NCBI GenBank assembly: GCA_947591315.1
Contig: CANQDD010000002.1
Coordinates: 89,814 to 153,813 of the forward strand
Length of the DNA stretch: 64,000 bases
Source of the DNA: an uncultured Clostridia bacterium
GTDB taxonomy: Bacteria > Bacillota > Clostridia > UBA1381
Direction: 5' to 3'
Shown here piece by piece: positions 15,489-26,300 of this stretch. The notes under the pieces are model-generated. The model did not search any database. It had not been told where the DNA came from and saw only the letters and a list, made by a program, of their open reading frames with translations. Position 1 is the first letter of the stretch; each line of letters opens with the position of its first letter. The position numbers and the translations under genes are program-made.

Positions 15489-16955
15489 ATGGTTACTTTT
15501 ATTATCGGACTTGCCGTTCTCGTTATCGGCGGCGCGCTGTACGGAAAGGTGTGCGAAAAGGTCTTTAAGCCCGACGACCGCGAAACACCCGCGGTACGCT
15601 TAAACGACGGTATGGATTACGTACCGATGAAGAAGTGGAAAAATTCGCTTATTCAGCTTTTGAACATAGCCGGAACGGGTCCTATTTTTGGACCGATACA
15701 GGGTATTTTGTTCGGACCTATCGCGTTTTTGACGATTCCGATAGGCTGCATAATAGGCGGCGCGGTTCACGATTACATGAGCGGTATGATTTCCGTCCGC
15801 AACGACGGCGTACAGATGCCGCTGCTTGTGAAAAAATATCTCGGCAAATACGCGTACCCTCTGTATAACGTGTTCGTATGTCTCACGATGCTGCTTGTCG
15901 GCACGGTGTTCATCTACACGCCCGGCGACCTGTTCATAACGCAGATTCTGGGCTCGGACAGCGGCGCGGGCAATCCGCTCGTATGGATCGTGTACGGCGC
16001 TATCTTTTTATATTACGTGATTGCCACGCTGTTCCCGATAGACAAGATAATCGGCAAGGTTTATCCGTTTTTCGGCGCGCTGCTTATCCTGTCGGCGATA
16101 GGCGTGTTTGTCGGTATTTTCGTAAAGGGCTATCCGCTCGACGAAATATGGAATGTCGGACTTGCGAATGTTCATCCGCAGGGACTTCACTTTATACCGA
16201 TATTTTTCGTAACGGTAGCGTGCGGAATAGTCTCCGGCTTCCATTCCACGCAGGCGACGCTCGTGTCCCGCACGATCAGCCATGAAAAAGAAGGACGCAT
16301 GACGTTCTACAACATGATGATCGCGGAGGGCTTTATCGCCATGATATGGGCTGCCGCTACAATGGGCATTATAAATCTCGGTCATATCGCCGCCATGTCG
16401 GTCGCGACAGACGGCTCGGCAACCACAAAGGTCGTAGGCATTGTCGCGAATGATTTGCTCGGCAGCGTCGGCGGGATCGTCGCCGTGATTGGCATTATCG
16501 TGCTTCCCATAACATCGGGCGATACGGCTCTGCGCTCGATGAGGCTTATAATCTCCGAAGCGATGAAGGTCGACCAGTCAAAGAAAAGGAACAGGCTCGC
16601 CGTTTCATGCGCGATATTTGCGGTCGTGGCGGGTATTCTGATATTCGCCAAGGTAAACACCGGCGGCTTTAACATACTCTGGCGTTACTTCGCGTGGGCG
16701 AACCAGACGATAGCCGTGTTCGCGTTCGCGATGATCACGGTGTATATGATACGGCACAGGCAGCAGTTTTTAATGGCGCTTATACCGGGCATGTTCTACA
16801 TGTTCGTCATTTCAAGCTTTATATTAAACGCGCAGATAGGCTTTAACCTTTCATGGACGCTGAGCTATATAATCGCGGGAGTTTTGACCGCGGCTTACGC
16901 CGCCGTAGTTGTCCGCAGCGGCATGATCTCGCGCAAGCAAACGCAAATTCCGTGA
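15489..16955 (+). CDS. cstA: CstA family carbon-starvation transporter
   Basis: This 488-aa inner-membrane protein has a dozen or more hydrophobic segments and the CstA signature region (NIAGTGPIFGPIQGILFGP, about 57-75, then GGAVHDYMSGM). Family members import peptides or pyruvate and are shorter in Firmicutes than the roughly 700-aa enterobacterial form. The ATG at 15489, behind TTGGGAG, is the start; the frame opens further upstream only because it runs through the promoter. The substrate is not decidable here. Confidence 0.92.
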   Translation: MVTFIIGLAVLVIGGALYGKVCEKVFKPDDRETPAVRLNDGMDYVPMKKWKNSLIQLLNIAGTGPIFGPIQGILFGPIAFLTIPIGCIIGGAVHDYMSGMISVRNDGVQMPLLVKKYLGKYAYPLYNVFVCLTMLLVGTVFIYTPGDLFITQILGSDSGAGNPLVWIVYGAIFLYYVIATLFPIDKIIGKVYPFFGALLILSAIGVFVGIFVKGYPLDEIWNVGLANVHPQGLHFIPIFFVTVACGIVSGFHSTQATLVSRTISHEKEGRMTFYNMMIAEGFIAMIWAAATMGIINLGHIAAMSVATDGSATTKVVGIVANDLLGSVGGIVAVIGIIVLPITSGDTALRSMRLIISEAMKVDQSKKRNRLAVSCAIFAVVAGILIFAKVNTGGFNILWRYFAWANQTIAVFAFAMITVYMIRHRQQFLMALIPGMFYMFVISSFILNAQIGFNLSWTLSYIIAGVLTAAYAAVVVRSGMISRKQTQIP

Positions 16956-17077
16956 TGAGCGGGAACGATAAAAATACTTGCCATTTTCTGCGGAGCAGTG
17001 TATGTTCTACCGAAGCACAGGCGTTTCTCCTGAATGTAAGGAATGCAAAGCCGTTCCTAAAATCCTTATGAACAGAA

Positions 17078-18805
17078 TCAGTCATGCGGACGCATTGTTT
17101 GCATATTATAGTAAATTCCGCGCCTGTCCATAAGCTCGGCGTGTGTGCCTGTTTCTTCAATTCCGTTGGGCGTAAGCACCATGATTTTATCCGCGTTCTG
17201 AATTGTTGTGAGCCTGTGCGCGATTGTTATGACCGTTCTGCCCTTTGAAAGCTGCTCGAGCGACTCCTGTATCAGCCGCTCGCTTTCGTTGTCGAGCGCG
17301 GAGGTCGCTTCGTCGAGTATCAGTATCGGCGGATTTTTCAGAAATACGCGCGCTATGCTTATACGCTGCTTCTGACCGCCCGACAGCTTAACGCCGTGCT
17401 CGCCGATGTAAGAATCGTAGCCGTTATCAAGCGCGGAAATAAACTCATGCGCGCCGGCTTTTTTCGCGGCTTCGATTACCTCCTCTCGCGTCGCGTCAAG
17501 CCTGCCGTAAATAATATTCTCGTAGACCGTTCCAGAAAACAGATACACGTCCTGCTGAACGATACCAATATTTTTCCGCACCGCGCTTATTTTCAGGTCG
17601 CGTATATCGCAGCCGTTAACCAGAACCGCGCCGCCCGTAACATCGTAAAAGCGCGGTATAAGGTTGATAAGCGTGGTTTTGCCGCCGCCCGACGGCCCGA
17701 CAAACGCGACATTTTCGCCTTTGTTGATTTTGAAGCTGATATTTTTGAGAACATAATCGCCGGCGTCCTTGTACCTAAAGGAAACATTCTTAAACTCAAT
17801 ACTGCTCTCATCGCCCGTAAGCGTTTTGGGATCGGGTTTATCTGTGATTTCGGGTTCTATGTCCATAAGCTCCACAAAACGCTCTATTCCGGTCATGCCG
17901 CGCTGAAATTGCTCGGTAAAATTCACGAGAGTTCCCACGCACTGCCAAAGCGTAGTGATAGACAGCAGGTACGCGGCGTAATCTCCGGCGAGAATTTTCC
18001 CGTTCAACATGAATATCGCTCCGAGAACCACAACGGAAAGATACACAACTCCGCCGACAGTGCTTGTTGTTGTCCTAAACCCCGCAAGCTGCAAAAAGGT
18101 TTTTGATTTTATTTTAAGATATAAATTATTTCTTTCACCAAATTTGTCCGTTTCCGCCTGCTCGTTCGTAAATGATTTTACAACTCGTATTCCCGAAAGC
18201 GTGTCCTCCGCCTGTGAATTTATCTCGCCCACCTGAACGCGCTGCTCCCTCATTGTAGCTCTCATGCGGTGATTGAAGTATTTTGTAACGAAAAACACTA
18301 TCGGAAGAAATCCGAATACCACCAGCGTCAGTGTAATGTTGATTTCAATCAGTATTATAAATGAAATTATAATTGTGCCGCACGCGACAAGAAGCTGCTC
18401 CGGCACAATATGAACGAATGAAGCGCTGTCGGTCAAATCGTTTGTAAGACGCGACATTATTTGTCCGATCGAGTTGTCGGAATAGAACGAATACGACAGC
18501 TTTTGTAAGTGCCGGAACAAATCGAACCTCATATCCGTTTCAACACGCGCGCCAAACACATTTCCCATGTGCGTCATATAGAATTTCGCAAGAGATGTTC
18601 CCGCTATGCCCGCGACATAAACCGCGGCGGAGGATATGATAAGCTCCATTGTAAGATTTTCCGCGTTGGTTATGTGTCTTACTATCAGCGGAGCAAACAT
18701 ATTCGATACCGCCATAAACAACGCGCAAAGAATATCGAGTATTATGATTTTTTTGTGCTTTGTAAGGTAGGGCAGCAGGCGCTTTATTATGTATGTCGTT
18801 TTCAC
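17078..18805 (-). CDS. ABC exporter, fused membrane and ATPase domains
   Basis: This 575-aa half-transporter of the MsbA/LmrA/BmrA type has an N-terminal six-helix membrane domain (about 1-310) and a C-terminal ATPase (about 335-575). The ATPase has Walker A GPSGGGKTT, signature LSGGQKQRIS, Walker B ILILDEATSAL and an H-loop in TIAHRL. It should dimerise and export drugs, lipids or peptides. The start is GTG at 18805, preceded by GGGAG inside the end of the helicase gene, which stops six bases before, so translation is probably coupled to that gene. The cargo is unknown. Confidence 0.93.
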   Translation of the reverse strand: MKTTYIIKRLLPYLTKHKKIIILDILCALFMAVSNMFAPLIVRHITNAENLTMELIISSAAVYVAGIAGTSLAKFYMTHMGNVFGARVETDMRFDLFRHLQKLSYSFYSDNSIGQIMSRLTNDLTDSASFVHIVPEQLLVACGTIIISFIILIEINITLTLVVFGFLPIVFFVTKYFNHRMRATMREQRVQVGEINSQAEDTLSGIRVVKSFTNEQAETDKFGERNNLYLKIKSKTFLQLAGFRTTTSTVGGVVYLSVVVLGAIFMLNGKILAGDYAAYLLSITTLWQCVGTLVNFTEQFQRGMTGIERFVELMDIEPEITDKPDPKTLTGDESSIEFKNVSFRYKDAGDYVLKNISFKINKGENVAFVGPSGGGKTTLINLIPRFYDVTGGAVLVNGCDIRDLKISAVRKNIGIVQQDVYLFSGTVYENIIYGRLDATREEVIEAAKKAGAHEFISALDNGYDSYIGEHGVKLSGGQKQRISIARVFLKNPPILILDEATSALDNESERLIQESLEQLSKGRTVITIAHRLTTIQNADKIMVLTPNGIEETGTHAELMDRRGIYYNMQTMRPHD

Positions 18806-18811
18806 CGGAAA

Positions 18812-21800
18812 TCATCTCCCTAATAAAATATTTTTGATAAGCTCAAGACTTCGTCTATTATCACGCTCATTATTGAAACCGCTTATAACCTGCTCCATTG
18901 TATCGGCACTCCAAAAAATTTTTAATTTTTCTTTTGCTCTGGTTATCGCGGTATAAAATATACCATGAGATATCCTTTCCGAATTACTGTGAGGGATGAC
19001 TACTTTAATCGAATTATATTCTAATCCCTGTGCCTTATGTATAGACACGGCATATGCTAATTGAAAAGGGACTATAGCTTTGATACGAGCAGTTTCATAA
19101 TCCTTTTCTTTGCCGGCATTATGTGCGTATACGCTGAACCGTATACGGGTTGACTCCTCGCTGTTAGAAACTATTTCCAAATCAGAATTTCTAATATCGA
19201 GGGCCGTTAATACTATGGGAATATCTATCGTAAAGCTTATATATCCGTCCCCGCTTTGTATATCCGCAATAGTACCTTTTAAATTATTATACAGCATGGG
19301 AAATCTTGTGCTTTCATTAAACAGAACCGGATCCCCTGCTTTATATTTCCATTCAAGCCAACGAACCGCATTGGTTGAAGGATTGGCATCTTGAAAATAG
19401 CCGTTAATGTTATTTAATCCAAATTTACCATCATAGTTCAGGCAAAGAACCACCTCGTCATCATCGGTTTTTTCAAAAATATTTTTCCCTATATTTTCCG
19501 AAAAAGGCCCGTCAATAACTAATTTCTCCGTAATCAGCGGATTTATAAACCGAACTTCATCCCATAAGTCTTTAATAGCTTGTTTTTTTGTTCTCCATGT
19601 GCCATTCAACTCAATAATTGCTTTTTCGGGAAGGATTTCTTTGGCATGGAAAAACCAATTACCGAAGTCTATTGACTCAATCTGATATGTATCACCCGCT
19701 AAAACCAATAATGAATCTTTACTGATTTTACTTAAAAGCTGACACATTGTTCGGTTGTCAACGGTACTGCACTCATCGACAAAGATAATGTCAAAATCCG
19801 AATCTGCGGTGGAGTTAATAAATTGGTCAACAACTTGAAACTCACGCCTTGCTCCCTGTGACGTTATTATTCTTTGCAGGTTCTCCAATGCGGTATGGGT
19901 TTGGGTTAAAAACAGTTTGCTTCTGCCGTTCATAAGTTTTGATATATAATCCATTAAAGTAGTTTTACCGGTACCCGCCGCTCCATAAATCATTATAAGC
20001 CTTGATGATACAAAAGCATTTTTCAGCGCTGACCTTTTTATGTCATCTATTGTATCATTTTTGATGCTTGATATAAACTTTTGATTCAAATGCTGCTGCC
20101 CATCGTTGCCTGCCGACGAATAATCCAAAAGCTTACGCAAAATAAACACGGTGTTCTGAACATACTCGTCTAAATATACGTATTCATCTTCTTCTTTTAA
20201 TCTTTGCCCGCATTGACCGTCCCATTCTGACAAAACAGAATTATATTCCTGTATGGTCTGTCCGCCTTCTTCATACTCTACCTCATCTTTATGATGATAT
20301 ATTTCTCCTGTTGAGTCAATTAAATGCTTTATCCGAATATACGGCAAATATTTTGCAGTATTTTTTGTCCCCATTGACCGAAGGACATCCTTGGAAATTG
20401 TTTTTCCGTTTGTTTTCTTTCTCGGTAAATTATACAGTATTGGATTTTTTTCAAAAGGATAACATTTTTTGGATAAATAAACTGATGAATATTCTAAGGC
20501 TTCATCGCAGTCCTCCGGCAATATATCCTCCAGCAAGTCCTCTCGCAGCTTTATAAGAGCATATCGCACTGTTCTTTTACCTAAAGTGTTTGAATTTTTC
20601 GCAAATTTATTGTGTAAAGTCATTAAAACATCTTTGAAATAGCATGTATTTGCTCCTTCATAAATTTCTGCAACAAGATTGTTAAAACTTTCATCCTGAA
20701 AATCTATAAAATCCAACAAGCTTATACCGCTTCTGGTTAAAAAATCCATCAGGGCGGCATATTCACTGTGGTTATATGATATTCTGGCGCCCTTCCTTAT
20801 GATTTGAGAAAGTTTATTAAGCGAAGCCGGTTCGATTGATACTTTCCAGTTCGTAACAACCTTTATTTGTGAAGGAATATCCCAAAGAATTATTTCGGAT
20901 TCTATATATCCTATCTGTATGGAATAGTTTGTGGATATATCTATTTTTGAGTATACGGTAATCCTATTGTATTTTGTAGCATATTTATCGGCTAATTGCA
21001 GCGTAATTTCAAAATATCTTTCTGTACCCACATAAAACGGAACCTTTTTTTGTATATAATACCTTGTGTAGTTTAACGGGTTGTCCGTATCGGCCGCACA
21101 TTCGATTGAAGCTGCAAGAAGTTTATTGTACTCTTCATCCTCCGAATTCCTTAGACTTCGGAAATCTTCCAGGTTGCTCAGAACAAATAAACCGTAGTTT
21201 TCTTTGAGATATTTTCTGATTTTCCATAGAAATCCGTAGTATTTTAGCATCAGCCGCTCATATTGCCCTTCCTCCGGCACTCTGAGTCCGATATATTGTA
21301 AACCTTGTAAAAATGTAGATAGGAATTTTGTTTCAATATTTATTAAAGCCGTCTGATATGCAAGACGAAGATTTGTGCTGCTATAGTACAATAAACAGTT
21401 TAGCATCAATGTACCTTTACATAAATCTTCCAATTCGGTAAAAACGTGCCTCGAAATCCCATCTCGTGTATAATTGAGCCCTATACCGCTTTTTATTGAC
21501 TCTGAAATGTTTTTACAGCGGGCAGTTACTAATTTCAAAATGTCTTCCTTTGTATATTCACGTGATTCAAGTTGTTTTATGTAGGAATGGGTATTGGCAA
21601 TATATTCTAATTTCTTCACAAAATCATTTACTGATTCATTTGTATTCTTAATTTCATCTTCGGCGGTAAACTCAACTGTCGTAGACTCCTTACCAAAGTC
21701 AATAGAAGCAATAAACTTGGGAGATATGTATTTCCAGAAAACACGTTCCTGGTCTCGTGCGTTTGGATTTACTACCAAAAATAATATACCCGGGTCTAAT

Positions 21801-22126
21801 GTAACCTCGGCTGCTATATATGCGGGAAAAGCAAGACTTTTTAATTGGTATTTAACAGTGCCCTCCGCTGTTACATGGGCAATAGCAGTTCCTTTAATTT
21901 GGACGACAAAATTTCGTTTTGGGGTTCTTGAGTCAGAGGTGTCGGGAACAAGTTCAAATGTTCCGTCTGTATTGGGCCATTTGTCTCCCTCGGAAAATTT
22001 ACTGTTAATTCTTCCATTGGAGCGCAAAAATGATTTAAGCACAGTAACAGCACTTCTATCATCATTTTCTTGTTCTGTATGTGTCTTAATATGTGTCTCT
22101 AATTGTTCGATCGTAACTTTTGCCAT
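18812..22126 (-). CDS. Large SF1-type helicase with DUF4365-like nuclease N-terminus (candidate defence protein)
   Basis: This is a 1104-aa protein. Residues about 20-180 resemble DUF4365, a PD-(D/E)xK-like nuclease domain, with TDGTFEL (53-59) followed by VVQIKG (QxK at 76-78). About 200-690 is an unrecognised, mostly helical linker. About 700-1090 is a RecD/UvrD-type helicase: Walker A GAAGTGKTT (715-723), Walker B IFVDEC (781-786), LVLAGDTYQIE, then HKAQGLEY and YTAITRAKEKL near the end. The start is ATG 22126 behind AGAGGTG; an upstream in-frame GTG is in the ribosome site itself. The gene is AT-rich against its neighbours and has its own promoter, as expected for transferred defence genes. 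The role is inferred from architecture only. Confidence 0.8.
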   Translation of the reverse strand: MAKVTIEQLETHIKTHTEQENDDRSAVTVLKSFLRSNGRINSKFSEGDKWPNTDGTFELVPDTSDSRTPKRNFVVQIKGTAIAHVTAEGTVKYQLKSLAFPAYIAAEVTLDPGILFLVVNPNARDQERVFWKYISPKFIASIDFGKESTTVEFTAEDEIKNTNESVNDFVKKLEYIANTHSYIKQLESREYTKEDILKLVTARCKNISESIKSGIGLNYTRDGISRHVFTELEDLCKGTLMLNCLLYYSSTNLRLAYQTALINIETKFLSTFLQGLQYIGLRVPEEGQYERLMLKYYGFLWKIRKYLKENYGLFVLSNLEDFRSLRNSEDEEYNKLLAASIECAADTDNPLNYTRYYIQKKVPFYVGTERYFEITLQLADKYATKYNRITVYSKIDISTNYSIQIGYIESEIILWDIPSQIKVVTNWKVSIEPASLNKLSQIIRKGARISYNHSEYAALMDFLTRSGISLLDFIDFQDESFNNLVAEIYEGANTCYFKDVLMTLHNKFAKNSNTLGKRTVRYALIKLREDLLEDILPEDCDEALEYSSVYLSKKCYPFEKNPILYNLPRKKTNGKTISKDVLRSMGTKNTAKYLPYIRIKHLIDSTGEIYHHKDEVEYEEGGQTIQEYNSVLSEWDGQCGQRLKEEDEYVYLDEYVQNTVFILRKLLDYSSAGNDGQQHLNQKFISSIKNDTIDDIKRSALKNAFVSSRLIMIYGAAGTGKTTLMDYISKLMNGRSKLFLTQTHTALENLQRIITSQGARREFQVVDQFINSTADSDFDIIFVDECSTVDNRTMCQLLSKISKDSLLVLAGDTYQIESIDFGNWFFHAKEILPEKAIIELNGTWRTKKQAIKDLWDEVRFINPLITEKLVIDGPFSENIGKNIFEKTDDDEVVLCLNYDGKFGLNNINGYFQDANPSTNAVRWLEWKYKAGDPVLFNESTRFPMLYNNLKGTIADIQSGDGYISFTIDIPIVLTALDIRNSDLEIVSNSEESTRIRFSVYAHNAGKEKDYETARIKAIVPFQLAYAVSIHKAQGLEYNSIKVVIPHSNSERISHGIFYTAITRAKEKLKIFWSADTMEQVISGFNNERDNRRSLELIKNILLGR

Positions 22127-22171
22127 CTTCGTCACCTCTGTACACTTATCGATTCAACCGATTTTTGTAAT

Positions 22172-22200
22172 ATTATAGCATATTATATCTAATTGTTCAA
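22172..22200 (-). promoter_or_regulatory. Promoter of the helicase gene
   Basis: TTGAAC (22195-22200) and TATAAT (22172-22177) have a 17-base spacer on the minus strand, about 45 bases before the start codon. Confidence 0.78.
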
Positions 22201-22302
22201 TATATTTCAAAATAATGTAAACAGAAAACTCTCAACAGGCTAATAATCATATTAACGACTGCAAAAACATTATAAATCTGTAATAATTATCTATAATTTA
22301 TT

Positions 22303-23166
22303 CTATCCCAAATTTTTATAGTTATATTTTTCCCAATATTCCTGCATAGTCATGCCCGTTTCACGTTTAAAAACCTTTTTCAAATATTCCACATTACAAT
22401 TAAACATTTCGGGAACAGCCTTTACCGGCTTATCGGTGTTTTGCAGAATGTCCTTTATTTTGTTTACACGCAGAAAATTTATAAATTGTGACGTTGTAAG
22501 TCCGGTGTACTGCTTGAAACGACGGCATATAAATGATGGAGACAGGTGCATATGAGATGCGATACTATTCAGTGAAACTTTGGAGTACATATGATGATTT
22601 ATATATCGTATCGTTTCGTCAACCGTTCTGTCTTTGCTGTAAATACGTTTGAAATCACGGCTTCTCGTGTTTCTTAAAATTTTTGTAATTACCGTGAGCA
22701 AATATCCCTTGAGTATTTCGTTGCTTCCGGGCAAAGCGGACATATACTCGTCGATCATTCTTATGTATATATCCCGTATTTCTTTGACATCGGTATCAAC
22801 AGCGTGCAGATACGGTTTGTTATCGGCATCGCAAAAATCCGCAAATTCGCCGAACTGCCTGTTAAAATTTCTATACGCATCGGATATGATGTCAAAAGTA
22901 AAAAAGCAAAAATAAATGTCAATCCTACGCAGCCCGTCCTCCGGCATAAAGCGATATTCGGCATATGGGCGCACAAGAAAAACATCATTTTCCGATACGG
23001 AAATATTATCGTTTCCTATTTTTAACATTCCGCTGCCGTGAGCAATATACGCCGCCATATAGCAGTCATTGCTGACCGGCAAGTCGTTTTTCTGCTTACC
23101 GCCGTGGAAAACATATATTCCGCCGCCGCGGTTATAATTTGCAAGATTAATATATTCTGTTTTCAT
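22303..23166 (-). CDS. AraC-family transcriptional regulator
   Basis: This 287-aa regulator has an N-terminal cupin-like sensor domain (about 1-150) and a C-terminal AraC/XylS double helix-turn-helix (about 185-280). In the latter, VSLNSIASHMHLSPSFICRR and the second-helix pattern RETGMTMQEYWEKY are clear. AraC proteins of this layout usually sense a sugar or glycan breakdown product. The gene is divergent from the GH78 rhamnosidase gene with about 200 bases between, so it probably controls that gene. Rhamnose as the signal is an inference from the neighbour. Confidence 0.92.
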   Translation of the reverse strand: MKTEYINLANYNRGGGIYVFHGGKQKNDLPVSNDCYMAAYIAHGSGMLKIGNDNISVSENDVFLVRPYAEYRFMPEDGLRRIDIYFCFFTFDIISDAYRNFNRQFGEFADFCDADNKPYLHAVDTDVKEIRDIYIRMIDEYMSALPGSNEILKGYLLTVITKILRNTRSRDFKRIYSKDRTVDETIRYINHHMYSKVSLNSIASHMHLSPSFICRRFKQYTGLTTSQFINFLRVNKIKDILQNTDKPVKAVPEMFNCNVEYLKKVFKRETGMTMQEYWEKYNYKNLG

Positions 23167-23300
23167 ATTTCCACCGCCTTATGCCTTGTTTTATAATTAT
23201 ATTCTACCAAAAATAAAAACATTGTCAATATAATAATCGCTTTATTTTGAACTTTCATACATTTATTTTGAACAAGAAGTGATTTTTAACTTTTATATTA

Positions 23301-23329
23301 TTGAATTTCATTTTTTATATGTATAAAAT
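23301..23329 (+). promoter_or_regulatory. Probable promoter of the GH78 gene
   Basis: TTGAAT (23301-23306) and TAAAAT (23324-23329) have a 17-base spacer, 36 bases before the ATG, in the AraC/GH78 divergent spacer. Confidence 0.65.
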
Positions 23330-23364
23330 AAAAACAGAAAAAATTGCGGAAAGGACGTTGTATT

Positions 23365-26300
23365 ATGAAACCTAAAAAAATAACAGTGTTTTTGACGGTT
23401 ATCGCCATATTTTTAAGCGGTATAAACGGATTATGCGTGTTCGCCCGCGACGATGGCGGTACGGTTGAACTACCGCCAACCGGACTTTTAACAAACGAGC
23501 TTGAAAGCCCGCTGAACGTCGAAGAACCTACCTTCGGTTGGATTGTAAATTCAGAGGGTGAAAACGTGGTGCAAACCGCGTATGAGATTGTTGTGACCGA
23601 CGATATAACCGGCGATACAGTATGGGACAGCGGAAAGGTAAAATCATCGCGGCAGTCGTATGTGCCCTACGGTACGGAAAGTGAGGCGGAGCCGTCAAAT
23701 GATTGGGCGGTTTCATTGTCGGATGCGGTTATTGACAGAAATGTATTGACGCAGGTAACGGTGTCGGCGAATGAGGATATTGACGGCGCGGCGGTGTTTG
23801 CGGCAGCGTATAGTCAAAACAGCGCTCTTGCCGGTGTCGCTCTAAAGACCGTTGAAGAAAAGACCTCCGGAGCAAGCGAAACAATTACTTTCGACGATGG
23901 AATAACAATTCCGGAAAACGGAAGTGTTAAACTGTTCGTATGGGACAGCGCGGAGCATATAATGCCGCTTTCAGCGGTATACGAACCGCTTTCGGACAAT
24001 ACCGATGGAAATGACGTTATCAGCCGTCAGCTTGAAGCGGGACATCCGTATTCGTGGAAAGTTAAGACATGGACGAAGTCGGAAAACAGTGCGGAAACAG
24101 AATCCGATTTCAGTGATACGGCTCACTTCGCGACAGGTCTCAGATCGGCGGACGAGTGGAACGCAAAATGGATAAGCGATGGCAGCGGCGGCGCGGAAGC
24201 TAACGTCGGAACATATGACCATTATTGGTACGTGGGAACATCCACGCGGCTTAACGGAAATGTCAAGGCGGCATACGCGTACATATCGGGCTTGCAGGAT
24301 TACGACCTCTATGTAAACGATACAGAAATAGGCAGAGGGCAGTCGTTTGATTATGCGTCCGAATCGCGCTATCAGGGCTGGGATATTACGGACGCGGTAA
24401 AGAAGGATGAAAATCAAATCAACGTCGGAGCGCTCATACGCACATACGGCGGCGGTCAGGGCAGAGCGGCTGTTGACGCTGGATTTCTGGCGCATATAAA
24501 TATATTCTATACGGACGGCACAGTTCAGACCGTCGTTACAGACAACACATGGAAGGTGTCCGGAAATACCCCGTTCGCGGCGGGCAGAACAAAGCGCAAC
24601 GGCGAGGGCGATTTTGTTGAAAAATACGACGCTCAAAAGGCGATTAACTTTACCGGCAATAATTTTGATGACAGCTCATGGACTGCGGCGACGGAAATTA
24701 CGGCGGATAAAATCCCGACGGATACACCCATTGCGGAGCTTTCAAAACCGACAGCAGAGATTGTTAACCCCGTCTCGGTAACACGTCTTTCCGACGGAAC
24801 GACAATAGCGGATTTCGGAAAGGTTATTCCTGCGCGTCCTCATATAGAATTTGCAAACGGAACTGCGGGAACGCAAATTGCAATATACGGCGGATACGTA
24901 CTCACTGCGGACGGTAAGGTCGACACGAGTAAATACGCGTCGCAAAGCACGGATATGCGTTGGGTATATACGCAGACAACCGGTGCGCAGACATATGACG
25001 CTTGGGATCATCTGGCGTTTAGATATTTGCAGATACCCAACTGCGGCGAGAATCTTACGACTGAAACAATTGCCGCTAAAATAGTGCATACAAACGTCCC
25101 TGAAGAGCGTGACAGCACGTTTGTAACGTCAAACGATACGCTCAATAAAGTGTATGAGATGATGAAGCGCTCATCGTTATACGGTATACAGAACGAGTTT
25201 GTAGACACGCCGACACGCGAAAAAGGACAATTTACCGACGATGCTCGGAACATAAGCGAGGCGGCTATGGCGACGCAGTTTGAACGCGAGGCTACAAGAA
25301 AGGCTCTTAATCAGTTTATGGCGTCGGCTGACCGATACTGGACAAACGAGGACGGAACGCCAATGGGACGTTACAACAGCGTATATCCCAATGTTGACGG
25401 TAAGCGCGATATACCCGAATATTCGGTCAACTTCCCGCAGTTTGTGTGGAATTACTATATAAACACCGGAGATAAAGCGATGCTTGAAAAGGCGTATCCG
25501 TACATAAAGGCTACGGCGAATTACATATCGGAAAATATAGGAAGCTCCGGTCTTGTCGAACAGCTCGCCGGCGGCGACAGTAATCCAAATCAATATCAGT
25601 ACGGCATAGTAGACTGGCCCGCTGCGGGACGATTCGGATATGACTGGTCGAACTGCAAAAACGGCGCGTTTACGACGGTCAATATGCTTTCAAAGCACGC
25701 GTTTGACGTTGTCGCTCTCGCGGCGGAGGAGCTTGGGAAAACCGCCGATGCTTCCGATATGGAAGGACGAAGCAAGAATTTAAAATCGGCGATAAATGAA
25801 CAACTAATAAACTCCGACGGACTTTACTGCGACGGACTCACATCGTCGGGAACACAGTCAGCGCACGTTTCACAGCATGCCAATTCCTATGCGCTCGCGT
25901 TTGACATAGCCGACGGCGAAACAAAGAAAGCGGCGGCGGACTATGCCGCGTCACTCGGAATGAAACAGGGACCGATGACGGCGGATTTGCTTGTGAAGGG
26001 GCTTTTTAACGGCAGAAAGGATACGGCGGCTTTGAAGCTTCTGACGGAGCCCAACGATTACGGCTGGGCGAAGGAAATCTCAAACGGCTACACGTTCACG
26101 TTTGAATCATGGGAGGCGGACAGCCTTGCAAACGAGGATTCGCAGTCGCATTCGTGGGGCGCGACAGCCGCGTCTGACATTCTTAAAAATCTCGCGGGCG
26201 TGACAGTTACAAAAGCGGGCGCGGAGGAAGTGAAAATCGCTCCGGCATACGTTGATTTAACCAATCTCGACGCGCAGGTTTCTACGGAGCGCGGAAAGGT

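Noticed and set aside
16956..17077. Search for a terminator or small gene between cstA and the ABC exporter
   Set aside because: No convincing hairpin with a T-run and no small frame with a ribosome site was found.
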